A stretch of 37,699 nucleotides of DNA from Entamoeba histolytica HM-1:IMSS (lineage: Eukaryota > Evosea > Mastigamoebida > Endamoebidae): NCBI RefSeq assembly GCF_000208925.1, contig NW_001914987.1, forward strand, positions 8,845 through 46,543, given 5' to 3'. The notes beneath the pieces were generated by a model, which had not been told where the DNA came from, ran no database searches, and was given only the letters and a program-made list of their open reading frames with translations. Positions 24,629 to 35,452 of this stretch are shown in pieces. The position numbers were made by a program, and so were the translations under genes. Positions within the stretch are counted from its first letter, which is position 1; each line of letters opens with the position of its first letter.

Positions 24629-27600
24629 TTAGAAGATATTATGATTCAATAACACCAATCGTTCTGATGCCATAGGACAATCATACAAACTTGCCATTTG
24701 AAATAAATTTCTTGCTTTGTTTACATCTTTTGGAACTCCATCTCCATTTAATGAACATTCACCTAACATATAATAAGCTTCTCCAACTTTTTTTTTAGCC
24801 AACGATTCATAAATCTGAATTGCTCTTGGTTTATCTGCTTGAATTTTATCTGATCCATGTAATAAGATTCCTGCGATTTTTAATTCTGCTTGAATTGATC
24901 CATATTTTGAAGCTTCAACAAAAAATTCCATTGCTTTATCTACATCTAGAGGTTTACCAATTCCTCTAAAGAAACACATTCCAATATGAAATAATGCTCT
25001 ATGATTATGTAACTCAGCTGCTTTAGTTATATATTCCATTGCTAAAGTTTTATCTTCAAATACATATTTTCCTTTATAATACATTACTCCAAGAATATAT
25101 AATGAATCAGGATGTTTTTTAAATGCTGCTGCTTTAAATAAATCAAATGCTTTAATTTGGTTTTTCTTTAAATTACCAAATCCTTTATAAAAGCATAATC
25201 CATAATTATACATAGCATCAGCATTTCCATTTTTTGATGCTTTATCAAGCATGTCTAATGCTTCGTTAAGGGTTTCTTCATTTTTTGTATAACGATATTC
25301 ATCAAGAAGTAATTGAGCATATTTTGATTGAGCCTCAGAGTTACTATTTAATGAAGCAATTTCATAACACTTTTTTGCATCATCAATACTTTTCTTAACG
25401 CCACATCCCCATAAGTAACATAAAGCTAAATTTATTTGTGCTTTTTGATTTCCCATTTGTGTAGCAAATAAAAATAAATGAAAAGCAAATTGGTCATTCT
25501 TTTCTACTCCATTTCCTTTATAAAAACAACTTCCAAGATTATTTATTGCAGTTGAGTTATTTTGTAGTGCAGCTTTAGTATACCAATAAACAGCTGATTT
25601 TTCATCTTTTAATGTTCCATTTCCATTAAAATAACAATTACCAAGTAATAATTGTGAAGGAATATATCCTTTTTTTGCTGCTTTTAATAATAATTTAATT
25701 GCAGTTTTCTTTTCTTTTTCTGTTCCTTCACAACCTTCTCCATGTAATAAACAATATGATAAATTATATAAAGCTTCAACATTTCCTAATTTTTTTGCTT
25801 CTGAAAACATTTTAAATGATTGTCGTTTATCTAAACTTCTTCCCCATCCTTTAAATAAGAATACTGCTTGATTATTTAATACGTCTGGTTTTAGTTCACA
25901 ATTTTTTGAATTAAGTAAATAATCAGATAACGTCTGAAATGTTATTTTATGTTGTTCCTGTGTGTGATGAGGTGTTAATTGACATAATGCTTCATAAAAT
26001 AAAGCTTCTTCACAATTAATTTTTTGTAATTGCACAAAAAGAATATCAGCGTTAGTAATATTTTTTGGAGTTCCAATTCCTAATAATTGTGCAATTGCAT
26101 ATTGAAATTTACATATAGGAAAAATTGATTTTAATGAAGCAAACATTTTAATAACACATTCAGGAGAAACCATATATTTTTCATTATTTTCCATTCTTAA
26201 TACTTTTCCTTTTGAAACTTGTAATGGAATTTTTGTTGGTACTACTCTACATATTTTTTGCATAAATTCTTCAAAATTGTCAGATTCATTTTTTTTGTCA
26301 TCAATAATTAATATTCTTTGATTTGCAATATCTTTAAGTTGATCAACAAGAAACATAATTGCTTGCGGTTGATTTTTACTTGCTGCTTTAATTAAAAGGT
26401 CTCTTCCTTTTCTAATAACATTTTTATCATTTGATTTAAAAAAATAATCACCTAATAAATATTCTTTATCTCCATGATTTTCAATTGTTGTTTTATCATT
26501 TTCTAATATTTTAATTGCTTCTTCAACGTCAATATGATTTTTTAATTTTAAATATGCTAAAATCATTTGGTTTTGTGTGTCATACTTATCAATTGATTCA
26601 ACAACTTTAATAACAGACTCTAATAAATCAAATGGTTTTCCAAGTGAAAAGTATACTTCTTTTTGTTCAATTTCAACTACTTTATTTGATGACAATATTT
26701 TATATTCTTTTCTAATTTGTTCAATATGTTCTAAACATGTTTCAATATTTGGTCGTTTATTTTGATCTAATTCACAGCATGAAGTAATTAAACTCCAAAT
26801 ATTATCAACAATTAATGGATGTTTTGGAATAGAATTTCCATGTGACATAACTTTAGAAATACTTTCATCATAAGGATCAATTTTAGTAAATGAAAAATAC
26901 ATTGTCATTCCCAAACTATAAATATCACATGGATATGAATATCTTTCATTTCTAATAACTTCTGGTGCTGTAAAATTTTGAGTTCCTAACATTCCTGTAT
27001 GTAGTCCTCCTGAATCAATTATTCTACTAATTCCAAAATCAGTTAATTTAGCATTAATTTTAACAATATCTGTCCAATTAAATAAAAGTATATTTTGTGG
27101 TTTAACGTCTCGATGAATAATGTGTTTTTCTACATGAAGATAACGTATAGCTTTTGCTACATCTTCAGATATTTTTAATAATACTTCTTCACTTATTTCT
27201 CTGTATTTAGAAAGTAAACAACCAAATGGAGCAAGTTCCATAACAATATTAACTGTTGGTGCTTGTAATGACTCATCTCTATATGAACAAATATATTTAA
27301 TAATGTAATCATTTTTAAGAAATGCAAATAGTTCGTTTTCTTTTCTCCCATCAGCCATTAATGCCTTTTTAATTGCAACTTCTTCGCCGTTATATTTTCC
27401 TCTAAAAATTTTACCCTCTTTCCCTTCTCCTATTTTTTCAATAAGTTCAATTGATGCTTGTTGTGGATTTATCCAATTAGATACTTGAGTTTTATACCTA
27501 ATAGTTATTTCATCTGACATTACATTTTGTAACAATGATTCAGATTTAACTGTTTTTAAAGGAGAGACAATAATTCTAATTCGAATAATTGTTTCTACAG

Positions 27601-27868
27601 TAGGATATATCGGTGTAAGTTTTATAATTACTTTATTTTCTGCTGGTAATTTTCTAATTCTAAGTGCTCTTATTGGTTCAATCTTAGTGCTTTTCTCTTC
27701 ACTTTCAATAGCTTCAAATTTAATTTCTATGTTACTTATTTCACATCTTAACGTTATAGGAATACTATGCATCTGGTCTACTTGTATTGAGCCCAAATCA
27801 AAACTTTTTTTTGGTGACACACAGATTGGAATTTTGAGACGAATGAAATTTTCATTGTTTTCACTCAT
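24629..27868 (-). CDS. TKL-like protein kinase with C-terminal Sel1 repeats
   Basis: A 1079-residue single-exon protein. Residues 1-130 are beta-rich, like an immunoglobulin/MSP-type sandwich, and I cannot name this domain firmly. Residues about 140-395 are a complete kinase: glycine loop GEGKEG (147-152), VAIKK with the ATP-binding Lys at 167-168, HRDVKPQN (252-259), TDFGIS (276-281), TAPEVI (300-305) and a DIYSLGMTMY helix. All catalytic residues are present. The hydrophobic-Lys-Pro-Asn pattern in the catalytic loop and the overall layout suggest tyrosine-kinase-like (TKL) Ser/Thr kinases. Residues about 460-1075 are Sel1-like helical repeats (about 36 residues, ALYNLSYCLLHGEG, AINNLGSCFYKGNG, ALFHIGMCFFRGIG), about eleven well-formed. 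Sel1 arrays bind partner proteins. There are no membrane segments, so it is presumed cytosolic. Confidence 0.94.
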   Translation of the reverse strand: MSENNENFIRLKIPICVSPKKSFDLGSIQVDQMHSIPITLRCEISNIEIKFEAIESEEKSTKIEPIRALRIRKLPAENKVIIKLTPIYPTVETIIRIRIIVSPLKTVKSESLLQNVMSDEITIRYKTQVSNWINPQQASIELIEKIGEGKEGKIFRGKYNGEEVAIKKALMADGRKENELFAFLKNDYIIKYICSYRDESLQAPTVNIVMELAPFGCLLSKYREISEEVLLKISEDVAKAIRYLHVEKHIIHRDVKPQNILLFNWTDIVKINAKLTDFGISRIIDSGGLHTGMLGTQNFTAPEVIRNERYSYPCDIYSLGMTMYFSFTKIDPYDESISKVMSHGNSIPKHPLIVDNIWSLITSCCELDQNKRPNIETCLEHIEQIRKEYKILSSNKVVEIEQKEVYFSLGKPFDLLESVIKVVESIDKYDTQNQMILAYLKLKNHIDVEEAIKILENDKTTIENHGDKEYLLGDYFFKSNDKNVIRKGRDLLIKAASKNQPQAIMFLVDQLKDIANQRILIIDDKKNESDNFEEFMQKICRVVPTKIPLQVSKGKVLRMENNEKYMVSPECVIKMFASLKSIFPICKFQYAIAQLLGIGTPKNITNADILFVQLQKINCEEALFYEALCQLTPHHTQEQHKITFQTLSDYLLNSKNCELKPDVLNNQAVFLFKGWGRSLDKRQSFKMFSEAKKLGNVEALYNLSYCLLHGEGCEGTEKEKKTAIKLLLKAAKKGYIPSQLLLGNCYFNGNGTLKDEKSAVYWYTKAALQNNSTAINNLGSCFYKGNGVEKNDQFAFHLFLFATQMGNQKAQINLALCYLWGCGVKKSIDDAKKCYEIASLNSNSEAQSKYAQLLLDEYRYTKNEETLNEALDMLDKASKNGNADAMYNYGLCFYKGFGNLKKNQIKAFDLFKAAAFKKHPDSLYILGVMYYKGKYVFEDKTLAMEYITKAAELHNHRALFHIGMCFFRGIGKPLDVDKAMEFFVEASKYGSIQAELKIAGILLHGSDKIQADKPRAIQIYESLAKKKVGEAYYMLGECSLNGDGVPKDVNKARNLFQMASLYDCPMASERLVLLNHNIF

Positions 27869-30792
27869 CTTCTTTGTACAAATGAATCTCTGATTGTTTT
27901 TGTTTCATTTTTTCTTTCTTAAAAACAAAATTTAAAAAAAATTTAAAATAGATAACAAATTAATTATATAACAATAGAATTTTTTTTTATTATTCTTTGT
28001 TTTGTTAAGACTAACTAATTCATTGTTATTATTTATTTGTGTTCTACTTATCTTTTTCTTAAGAACAGGTGTTCTTCTTTTTGAAACTAAACTTTTATTT
28101 TCTTTTATTTTATCATTTCCTTTTTATTTAATTTATTAGTCTTATACCTTTTCATTTTTGTATTTTTTTGAGTTAATTAGTTTTTATATCTTATATCTTT
28201 CTATGTTTATTAATTCTTCTTTATTTTTATTGATATTTTTCTTCAAATATTATTATTCCATATATTATTGCCATATTATTTAAAGACACTTTTATTCTTT
28301 ATATAACATATAACATATATGTTTTTATTGTTTACCATTTTTAGTAGTAGTTGTTTGTACAATATCATCTTATGTCTTTTATATTGGATAATAATTTCAT
28401 ATGAATTTTCTTATTTATATATTTCCAATATTTTTTAAGTAATTCATATAAACGCTGTTAATATATTAAATTTCTCTATTTTTAGTTGATATGACAAATA
28501 CAAATCATTAGAATGTTTTCTATTATTATCATCTTAATTACATATCATAGATAGTATTTTACCATCTCTTTACTCTTAGAATATATAATCATCCTATACT
28601 TGATTTTTTTTGATAATAAAAATAGCAAGATTTAATTATTCTTTTTTTGTTCTTTATTTTAAACATTTGTGTTTTTGAAAAACTTTAAATATACCGAGTG
28701 AATTGAGTATCTATTTATTTCCGTGTCTTCTTTCACTTTTAATATACCTCCTGTTCTTGTTAGAAAATACTGACTCTTCTTATTATGTTGAATATTCTTC
28801 AGATCGTTCTCTTCAATTAAATGAAACAATTCTTAGATTTTAGTATTAACGTTTGTTGAAATCATATTGTCCAGTTGTTTATAATAGTCAATGAACAGAT
28901 GAACATATAGCTAGATATTTTTAATGGGAATACATACTCATAATGTACAGTAACAAACTACCTGCACCTCACAGTTACAGTCACTTGTCTTCAATGTAAA
29001 ATAGTTAATTCATTATCTGATTTATGAACTAACATCTAAAAATTACAGGGTGTTAGTGAAATATATTATATAATTTATATAGAGGATGTAATGATATACA
29101 ACTTTTTGGTTTTACAACTAAGTCATGACTATTTAGTAAAAGAAAATACTCTAATATATTCCAACTACTGTATGTTATTAAAATGGGAGTTATTGTATTA
29201 AAATAGATAAATGAGAAGTTCCATCTTTTTTGTTTGACATTTTGAACAAGGATTAATTATTTACACTTAGATTAGTACTTACAGTAGGTTATGTTAACAT
29301 GACATGAGATGGATTATAAACAATCTAATTTTCTTCTATAAACAAGATATTCAATTTATGGGGAAACATTGTTCTCCATAACAGAATGTACTATATTATT
29401 AGTGAATTAAACACCTAAGTTTATTTGTAGTAAAGGAAATCATTGTGAAAGATTCAAATAACACATAGATAAATTTATTTAGCTCTGGTTTCAGATAGTG
29501 AAAAGTGTAGTTCAACTTGAATATATTATCAGACTCTCTAACTTATTATATCCAATGGTTAAAAGGCATTATATAAAAGTCTATTGGACTTTCAATGAAT
29601 TATTTCTAATTGATGATAATTGTTAAATATATGATTAAGATAAGTGTTGGAAATTAACTTTGGCTCTTATAAAGATTGAAACAAATTAGGGCATTCACTA
29701 AAAGTAATGAAAATATCTTTATTCATTGTGAGTCTAGATACAGTATTTGTGAATTTGCTGATAACTATTGTTTTTCTTATCAGTAATTGGTGGTGTACAA
29801 AACAAGCAATCTTGGGTGTAGTAAAGAGGCTAGATGATATTGTTAATCATTCAAGAAAGATATTAGATGAATAACAAAGATATATATGATGTATTAATTT
29901 ATAGTTTTTTCTTTTCATGTTGAAAAATAGAAATTAAGTTAGTCAGCAGAGAAGACTCAATCCAACGATATATTAAAATGTTCAAATGAACACTCAAAGT
30001 AATGAACATTCTAATTATATTCTTTCTACTTTAACCCAATTTGATTTATAAAATATGAATGTTTCTCAATAAGCTCATCACTACATTTTATTTTACGTTT
30101 ATTTTTTTTCAAATATAAAATAGAATCATTTATCTATTTGAGGAATGAAAGTTTCATGAATTTGAACGTCAATACACTTTAAAATGCAATGATATCAAAA
30201 AAATATTTTCCATCTTCAAATGTAAATAAACAAATAAAATGTTGATAAAAAAGAAAGATTTCCTTAAGGAAAAAAATAAAGAGAAGTAATGAAAATGATT
30301 CATATTTAAATGAACATAATCTTCTAACAATAAATATATTTGGAAGAAGAGTTACTTTTTATTCCAAAAGAGAATTTATTCTTTTTTAGACAGAAGTGAA
30401 AATACAGATAAATTATTTATATAACTTGGTTTAAGTTTTTATAAAACATTAAATGTAGAGTAATACAATAAAATTTTATTCAAAGAAATAAAACTTTTAT
30501 CATAAGTTCTTACCCACTGTTATTGGATTATATTTGACATTAATCACTATCTTCAGTATATTAATGCTTCGATAAATCCCTTTTCAATTTTTTATTACTT
30601 ATTTTTCTTTAAATAGTTTCAGGGTTTCTATATTATTATAATAAAAAATTATTAATGATTAATATAAAAAAGAAAATAACAAATATAGTTTTTTTATGTT
30701 TTAGTAATAATAAATGATAATGTGATTCAAACAAGAAAAGTTAATAGAAAAAAAAAACAAATTTTAATCTCCATTTGTTACTAAAAGTTCTT
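27869..30792. other. 2.9-kb gene-poor region
   Basis: The first 850 nt are T-rich low complexity with very few G residues. From about 28700 to 29900 base composition is less extreme and short coding-like segments appear (separate entry). From 29900 to the MED14 gene the DNA is again AT-rich and featureless. No intact open frame of 60 codons or more, tRNA, or clear LINE/SINE was recognised. Confidence 0.5.
28772..29880 (+). pseudogene. possible decayed gene, unidentified
   Basis: Segments read like protein but are broken by stops and frame changes. The frame at 28772-28999 gives stretches such as SSYYVEYSSDRSLQLNETIL and YSNKLPAPHSYSHLSSM, with five stops in 76 codons. Near 29640-29870 the text NENIFIHCESRYSICEFADN appears in one frame and LGVVKRLDDIVNHSRKILDE in the next. 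Stop density is only slightly below that expected by chance at this base composition, so this is a weak call. I do not recognise the family. Confidence 0.25.
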
Positions 30793-33700
30793 ATGCAGAA
30801 CGAACCAAAAACATATACATTTGTTCGAACTATAGAAAGAATTATTTCTCAAATTTCAAATTCATTAAAAAATCAATTAAACGATATGTCAAAACCAAGA
30901 ACAAATGAACAAAAGGCATTTGTTGATGAAATATTTAATTGTCATCAATTATTAATGAAAGCATTGATTATTACTCGATACTTAATATCTGATAGACCAT
31001 ACATTGATGAACTCATTCGTGGAACAAGTATTTTACAACATAACATATCATGTCTTTGTGAAATGACAAATTTTATTTCAAAAGACATTGCTACTGTATT
31101 ACCATGTATTCGTGTTCTTCCTTACGAAGTAGAAGCTGCATTAGAAGTTTTGTTAGAACATCAATTTAATTCTTTACCAAGACAAATTCATAATTTAATA
31201 AATCTTCGGGATTCTTTCATGGATCCAACTCCAAATTTTACAAAATTAACTATTTACTTAAGAAAACTCTTTTATTTATGTGCATTAAAATATCCATTTG
31301 ATAGTGTTGATATTGTTCATGGAATGTTAGTATGTAAAACACCACAATATTCTGTTTTCCTTACATTGAGAAATCCTAGTGTTATTTATGAAGAACATTC
31401 AGATAACATTTCATTTGAAGTTGTTTCAATTTATCCAACTGAACAAGAAGTTAATTGGCAACGAATGAATACCACTAGAATGAAAGATTGTCCATATCTT
31501 CTTGATAATTTAAATAAATGGATTAATGAAAAATTAGAACCTCCTAAACCAATTATTTTAAATGGAATAGAAATCAAACAAAAATGTTCAGAAGATGAAC
31601 CAATTCGTGAATTTAATATTTTAAAAAGCTTTTTAGATAAATATGTTGTTTTCCTTCATAAACATATATTAGAATCTAAAAGCCAATCATCAAAGTTAGG
31701 TTATCCTTATTTGTTATCTCAAATATCAAAAAGAGAACATAATTTCATTAGTAGAACTGAAATTTATTATTGGGGGAAAACAGCATCTTCATTAGATCAT
31801 TGTCCTCAAGGATATAAATCACTTGAACGTCCATGTTTAGTTTATGAATATTTTCCTAAAGAATATAGAATTCAAGTTACTCATAACCCTTCATTACCGA
31901 TTCAATTAGATTCAAAATTATCATTAACAGAACAACTTATAGTTGTTACAGAATATTTAACCCAACAATATAAAGAACAATTACAATTTGAATCAACACC
32001 TTTATATCCAATACCATCATTTGTGCTTTCACCATTAACTGGTAGAATAAAATTATATAATGTAGGATTACCTCCATCATTAGTAGAATATTTTGAAACA
32101 TTATTTAGTATTGGAATTAATCACCCATCAGTTCTCAAAACTGCAATAACAGAATTTAAGTTAAGAATGAAATATGCATCACTTCATACTATTGCATTAA
32201 TGCATTCCCAAGCATCTAGATTAGAAGAGCCACAAATAGTGTATATTGAAAAAAAAGAAAAAGAGTCATTAATTAGAGGATTTCCATTAACATATCGTCT
32301 AAGTGACTTTACAAAATTGTATGTTACAATTGAAAATAATATTGTTAAAATGGAATTACAAGTAAATGGTGAATGTATTGATGATGAATATTCCAATACA
32401 TATATTTGGGAATCATTTGATAATCTTTATGAATATTTCTTTACTTCATTCGAAATATTATTACAAAAAGCTTATAACACTACCTTTCCTCAAATATTTT
32501 TACATTACTTTAATACAACTAACAAAGATACATCTTTTAATATTGTAAATAGAAATGAAACATTATATGTTTATCATTTACTTCTTCCTTTTGTTCAAAA
32601 ATTATCTATTTCAATTGACAATGACCTTCAATTAACAATTAAAAATATTCCAACAAAAATATATAATTTAGTTAATGATGATGGAGACTATGTTATAACA
32701 ACTCCAAAAACATTTATTGATGATGATATTAATATTCTTCTTTCAAAATATGCCACACTTTTTCAAGTTACTTTATTTGCTTCATTTATTGGTCCAGATG
32801 AAGTAACATTTGAAAATAAAGAAGTTCAATTTACTGAAAACAGTGTTATCATACCTAACACACTTAGTGTAACATTTACATCTTCTAATCCTGAAATTGT
32901 TATTATGGAATGTAAGGTAATAACAGACATTGAGTCAGAACAAAGTTTGTTTGAATCTATGAATTCACATAGAATTCATTTTATTTTTGATTCACCTAAA
33001 TTAAGTATTCAACAATTTTTAACATTACGTTATACTATTCAACATTTATTAATGAGTACACTTTCAGTTATTGTTAATCATCCTATGACTCTTAAAACAG
33101 AATATCAATTGGATATTTATAACTTTTTTGTATTTACTTATCAATGTGATAATTCTTCTCATCGTTATCCTTCATTCTATAGATTCATACATCATTTTGA
33201 TAATCAGTTACAAGTATGTTGTAAACCTTTCAAATGTGTTTTTGAACGAACAATTGAACGTTCTCTTCCAAAACAAGATGAATATTTTACATCTAAAGAA
33301 TTACCAAATAAATTATCTTTAGTTCATGCAATTAGTCATCTTTCTATATTAGCATCATTATTAACCACTTCACCAGCTTCTGTTGTTGATCAAAATAATT
33401 GTTTTAAATTAGAACATTTTATTGTTTCAAGTCCATTAAGACTTGATGGTTTTAGCCCAGTAATTACTTTAAAACAATCAGAATCAGCAAGTGAAAATTC
33501 AAGAATATTTGCAGAATATTTTAATGATAGATTTACTGTTCCTTTCAATTCAAATTCAATTTCTGCTGCGGCGTTGTATATTAGTACTTTTATTACTATA
33601 TCAAGATTTGATTTTTCAAATGAAATTTCAATATTACCTAGAACCTATTTAGTTTGTTGTATTTTTTAATATTTATTTTTTAAATTATAATAACTTATTA

Positions 33701-34003
33701 CTATAGGAAAGCAAAAAACAAATGAATGGATTTTATTTTGACTTTTCATTAAAACCAACTGGAGAAAAGTCATTGAGTGTTGAATTAATATTTACTATGA
33801 TAAATGGTAATAGATTTAAAATAGGAATGACTTATACATCAAATGGTTGGTATATCATGCAATGTGAACCAATGAAAAATGGTATAACAACTGATTTTAG
33901 AGGTCATTTAAGGTTATTGTTAAATAAACAAGATAATTCTCATGCTTCTGATGGGCTATTCAAAATTATTCAAGACTTTAAAGATAATAGAAACAACCTT
34001 TAA
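30793..34003 (+). CDS. MED14: Mediator subunit MED14-like, two exons
   Basis: Exons 30793-33651 and 33707-34003 (phase 0) encode about 1051 residues. The frame is open from 30775 but has no ATG before 30793, so that ATG is taken. The N-terminal 220 residues match the MED14/Rgr1 pattern: a helical segment (RTIERIISQISNSLKNQL), a second (HQLLMKALIITRYL), an ISCLCEMTNF helix, a DVLT/LTTGTYPRLP-like segment (EVLLEHQFNSLPRQIHNLI), and LTIYLRKLFYLCAL before the mixed strands of the first RWD-like domain (MLVCKTPQYSVFLTL). The remainder is a long alpha/beta protein without recognisable motifs, as in divergent MED14. MED14 is the scaffold that joins Mediator head, middle and tail to Pol II. Assignment rests on N-terminal pattern similarity and size; an unrelated large helical protein cannot be excluded. 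Confidence 0.7.
33652..33706 (+). other. intron in MED14-like gene (55 nt)
   Basis: GTTTGT...CTATAG, phase 0. Unspliced, the frame stops at 33669; spliced, it adds 98 residues encoded by the 33707-34003 frame. Confidence 0.87.
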
Positions 34004-34070
34004 ATATACTTTTATTTGAAATCATTCTTAAATAACATTACTGAATTAAATTTATTCAATCAATTTATTT

Positions 34071-34586
34071 CTATCTTTTTTTATGCTTTTTATTTCCTTT
34101 TTTCTTAAATGAAGAATTTCCAAATGTTTTATTTCCTTTCTTTTTATCTTTACCATACTTTCCCCATTCATCAAAGTTTAATGCATTATCTTTGTTAATA
34201 TCAAATTTTAAAATACCACCATCAAATTCTCCTTGTGTTAATTTTAATGTTCGTTCTCTTTTCTTTTTCTCTTGTTTTTGTGGTAAAAATCCAGGTGCAA
34301 TAACAAGTTCTTCTTCTCTAACTTTCTTTGCATTTAATTCTCGTTCTTTTTTTTCTTTTGCTTTTGTACGAAGAAGGATGTTATATGGTTGTTTAATTGT
34401 TTTAGGTTTTAACCCAAGTCGTTTTCTAAAATCATTATCTAATTGAATTTTAGCAACTCCTTTTGAATGTTCTCGAGCAATTCTTTTAACTTCATTATAA
34501 ATTTTGTTAAATTCAGACTTATCTTGTTTAAATAAAGCAGGCTTAGTTTCTTGTTCTTTCTTTGTTTTCTTTAATACTCTTGACAT
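34071..34586 (-). CDS. DUF4602-type (C1orf131/Faf1-like) basic nucleolar protein
   Basis: A 171-residue, extremely Lys/Arg-rich protein without membrane segments or Cys. The central block, residues about 28-85 (EVKRIAREHSKGVAKIQLDN, RLGLKPKTIKQPYNILLRTK, KEKKEREL), has the order and spacing of the DUF4602 family, in which a short helix is followed by an LGAKPPK-type motif, a tyrosine-containing IxYK-like segment and a basic helix. Human C1orf131 and yeast Faf1 belong to the small-subunit processome and act in 18S rRNA maturation. The C-terminus has a GGILKFDINKD segment, then a Lys/Gly tail typical of nucleolar proteins. The match is by pattern and composition, so the family call is moderate. 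The gene converges with the MED14-like gene (67 nt apart). Confidence 0.5.
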   Translation of the reverse strand: MSRVLKKTKKEQETKPALFKQDKSEFNKIYNEVKRIAREHSKGVAKIQLDNDFRKRLGLKPKTIKQPYNILLRTKAKEKKERELNAKKVREEELVIAPGFLPQKQEKKKRERTLKLTQGEFDGGILKFDINKDNALNFDEWGKYGKDKKKGNKTFGNSSFKKKGNKKHKKR

Positions 34587-34680
34587 CTGAATAGGTTTTA
34601 AGTTTTTTTTAATTTAATCAAACTTAAACAAAAAGAAAAAATTTTCTAAAAACAATTATTATTCATTATTTAACAGATCA

Positions 34681-35409
34681 TCACTCTATTTGATAAAAAC
34701 TTGCAAAGTTAGATGCTAGCCTTGACAAACTTGAATTCTTATGATGAACTAATTCAGATAATCTGTGAAGAAATTCTGTTGTTGGTGAAAGGGTAAAGAA
34801 CATTGTTGTTGCAAAATAATAAAAACAATTTAAACCATCTAAGATAATAGGTGTGGATTTAGAGCATATGGCATGTATATAAAACCTACGAATGTCATTT
34901 ATTTGGTTATCAGATAAATATTCTTTCTTTAGTAAATACAATTTACAGAAATATGAAACATTTTGATAATAAAAATGAGTTGATTCTCTTTTAAAAGAAT
35001 GTACAATTATTTTCTGAATATTTGATTCAATACATTTCTTCCTAAAAGTATCATTAACTAAACATAAATTTAATATCATTATCACTCGTTGTTTTATTTC
35101 TTCGTTTGTTTTTTTCATCAAATAATTCACACATTTAATAAATGAACATTGTGTTAAATATTCTTTAAAAACATCATCAACAATTAGTGATGAAGTAATT
35201 GATAAAATTAATTCTAGTTCATTGTCTTTCCATAATTCTATGTGAATATAAGACCATTCAAGAACATTACATTTAATAACAATTTTATCAATATCTTTTT
35301 CTCCTCTTATAATAAGATTTAATATTTCACCTAAGACAGTTTTATCTTTTGTTTTCATTCTTTCAATCCAACTTTTTGTTCTTTTTGCTTTTGTTATAGT
35401 TATATCCAT
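34681..35409 (-). CDS. helical, ARM-like small protein (242 aa), unknown function
   Basis: A 242-residue, almost entirely alpha-helical protein in regularly spaced helix pairs (FKEYLTQCSFIKCVNYLMKK, EEIKQRVIMILNLCLVNDTF, RKKCIESNIQKIIVHSF, SRLASNFASFYQIE). The spacing resembles armadillo/HEAT repeats, and the basic start (KAKRTKSWIERMKTKDK) faintly recalls an importin-alpha N-terminus, but at half the family size or less. I cannot name a family. Start choice is supported by a TATTTAAG box and a GAACTT motif 30-40 nt upstream. No membrane segment or signal peptide is seen. Confidence 0.6.
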   Translation of the reverse strand: MDITITKAKRTKSWIERMKTKDKTVLGEILNLIIRGEKDIDKIVIKCNVLEWSYIHIELWKDNELELILSITSSLIVDDVFKEYLTQCSFIKCVNYLMKKTNEEIKQRVIMILNLCLVNDTFRKKCIESNIQKIIVHSFKRESTHFYYQNVSYFCKLYLLKKEYLSDNQINDIRRFYIHAICSKSTPIILDGLNCFYYFATTMFFTLSPTTEFLHRLSELVHHKNSSLSRLASNFASFYQIE

Positions 35410-35435
35410 TTGACAATCAAATAATTACTAAATTT

Positions 35436-35452
35436 AAGTTCTTTCTTAAATA
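35436..35452 (-). promoter_or_regulatory. TATA-like box and GAAC motif of the ARM-like gene
   Basis: On the minus strand TATTTAAG (35445-35452) is followed by GAACTT (35436-35441), ending about 27 nt before the ATG at 35409. It is the same arrangement as at the transketolase gene. Confidence 0.55.

Noticed and set aside
30775..30792. TTG as start of the MED14-like gene
   Set aside because: Non-AUG starts are not expected here; the first ATG, at 30793, is six codons downstream in the same frame.
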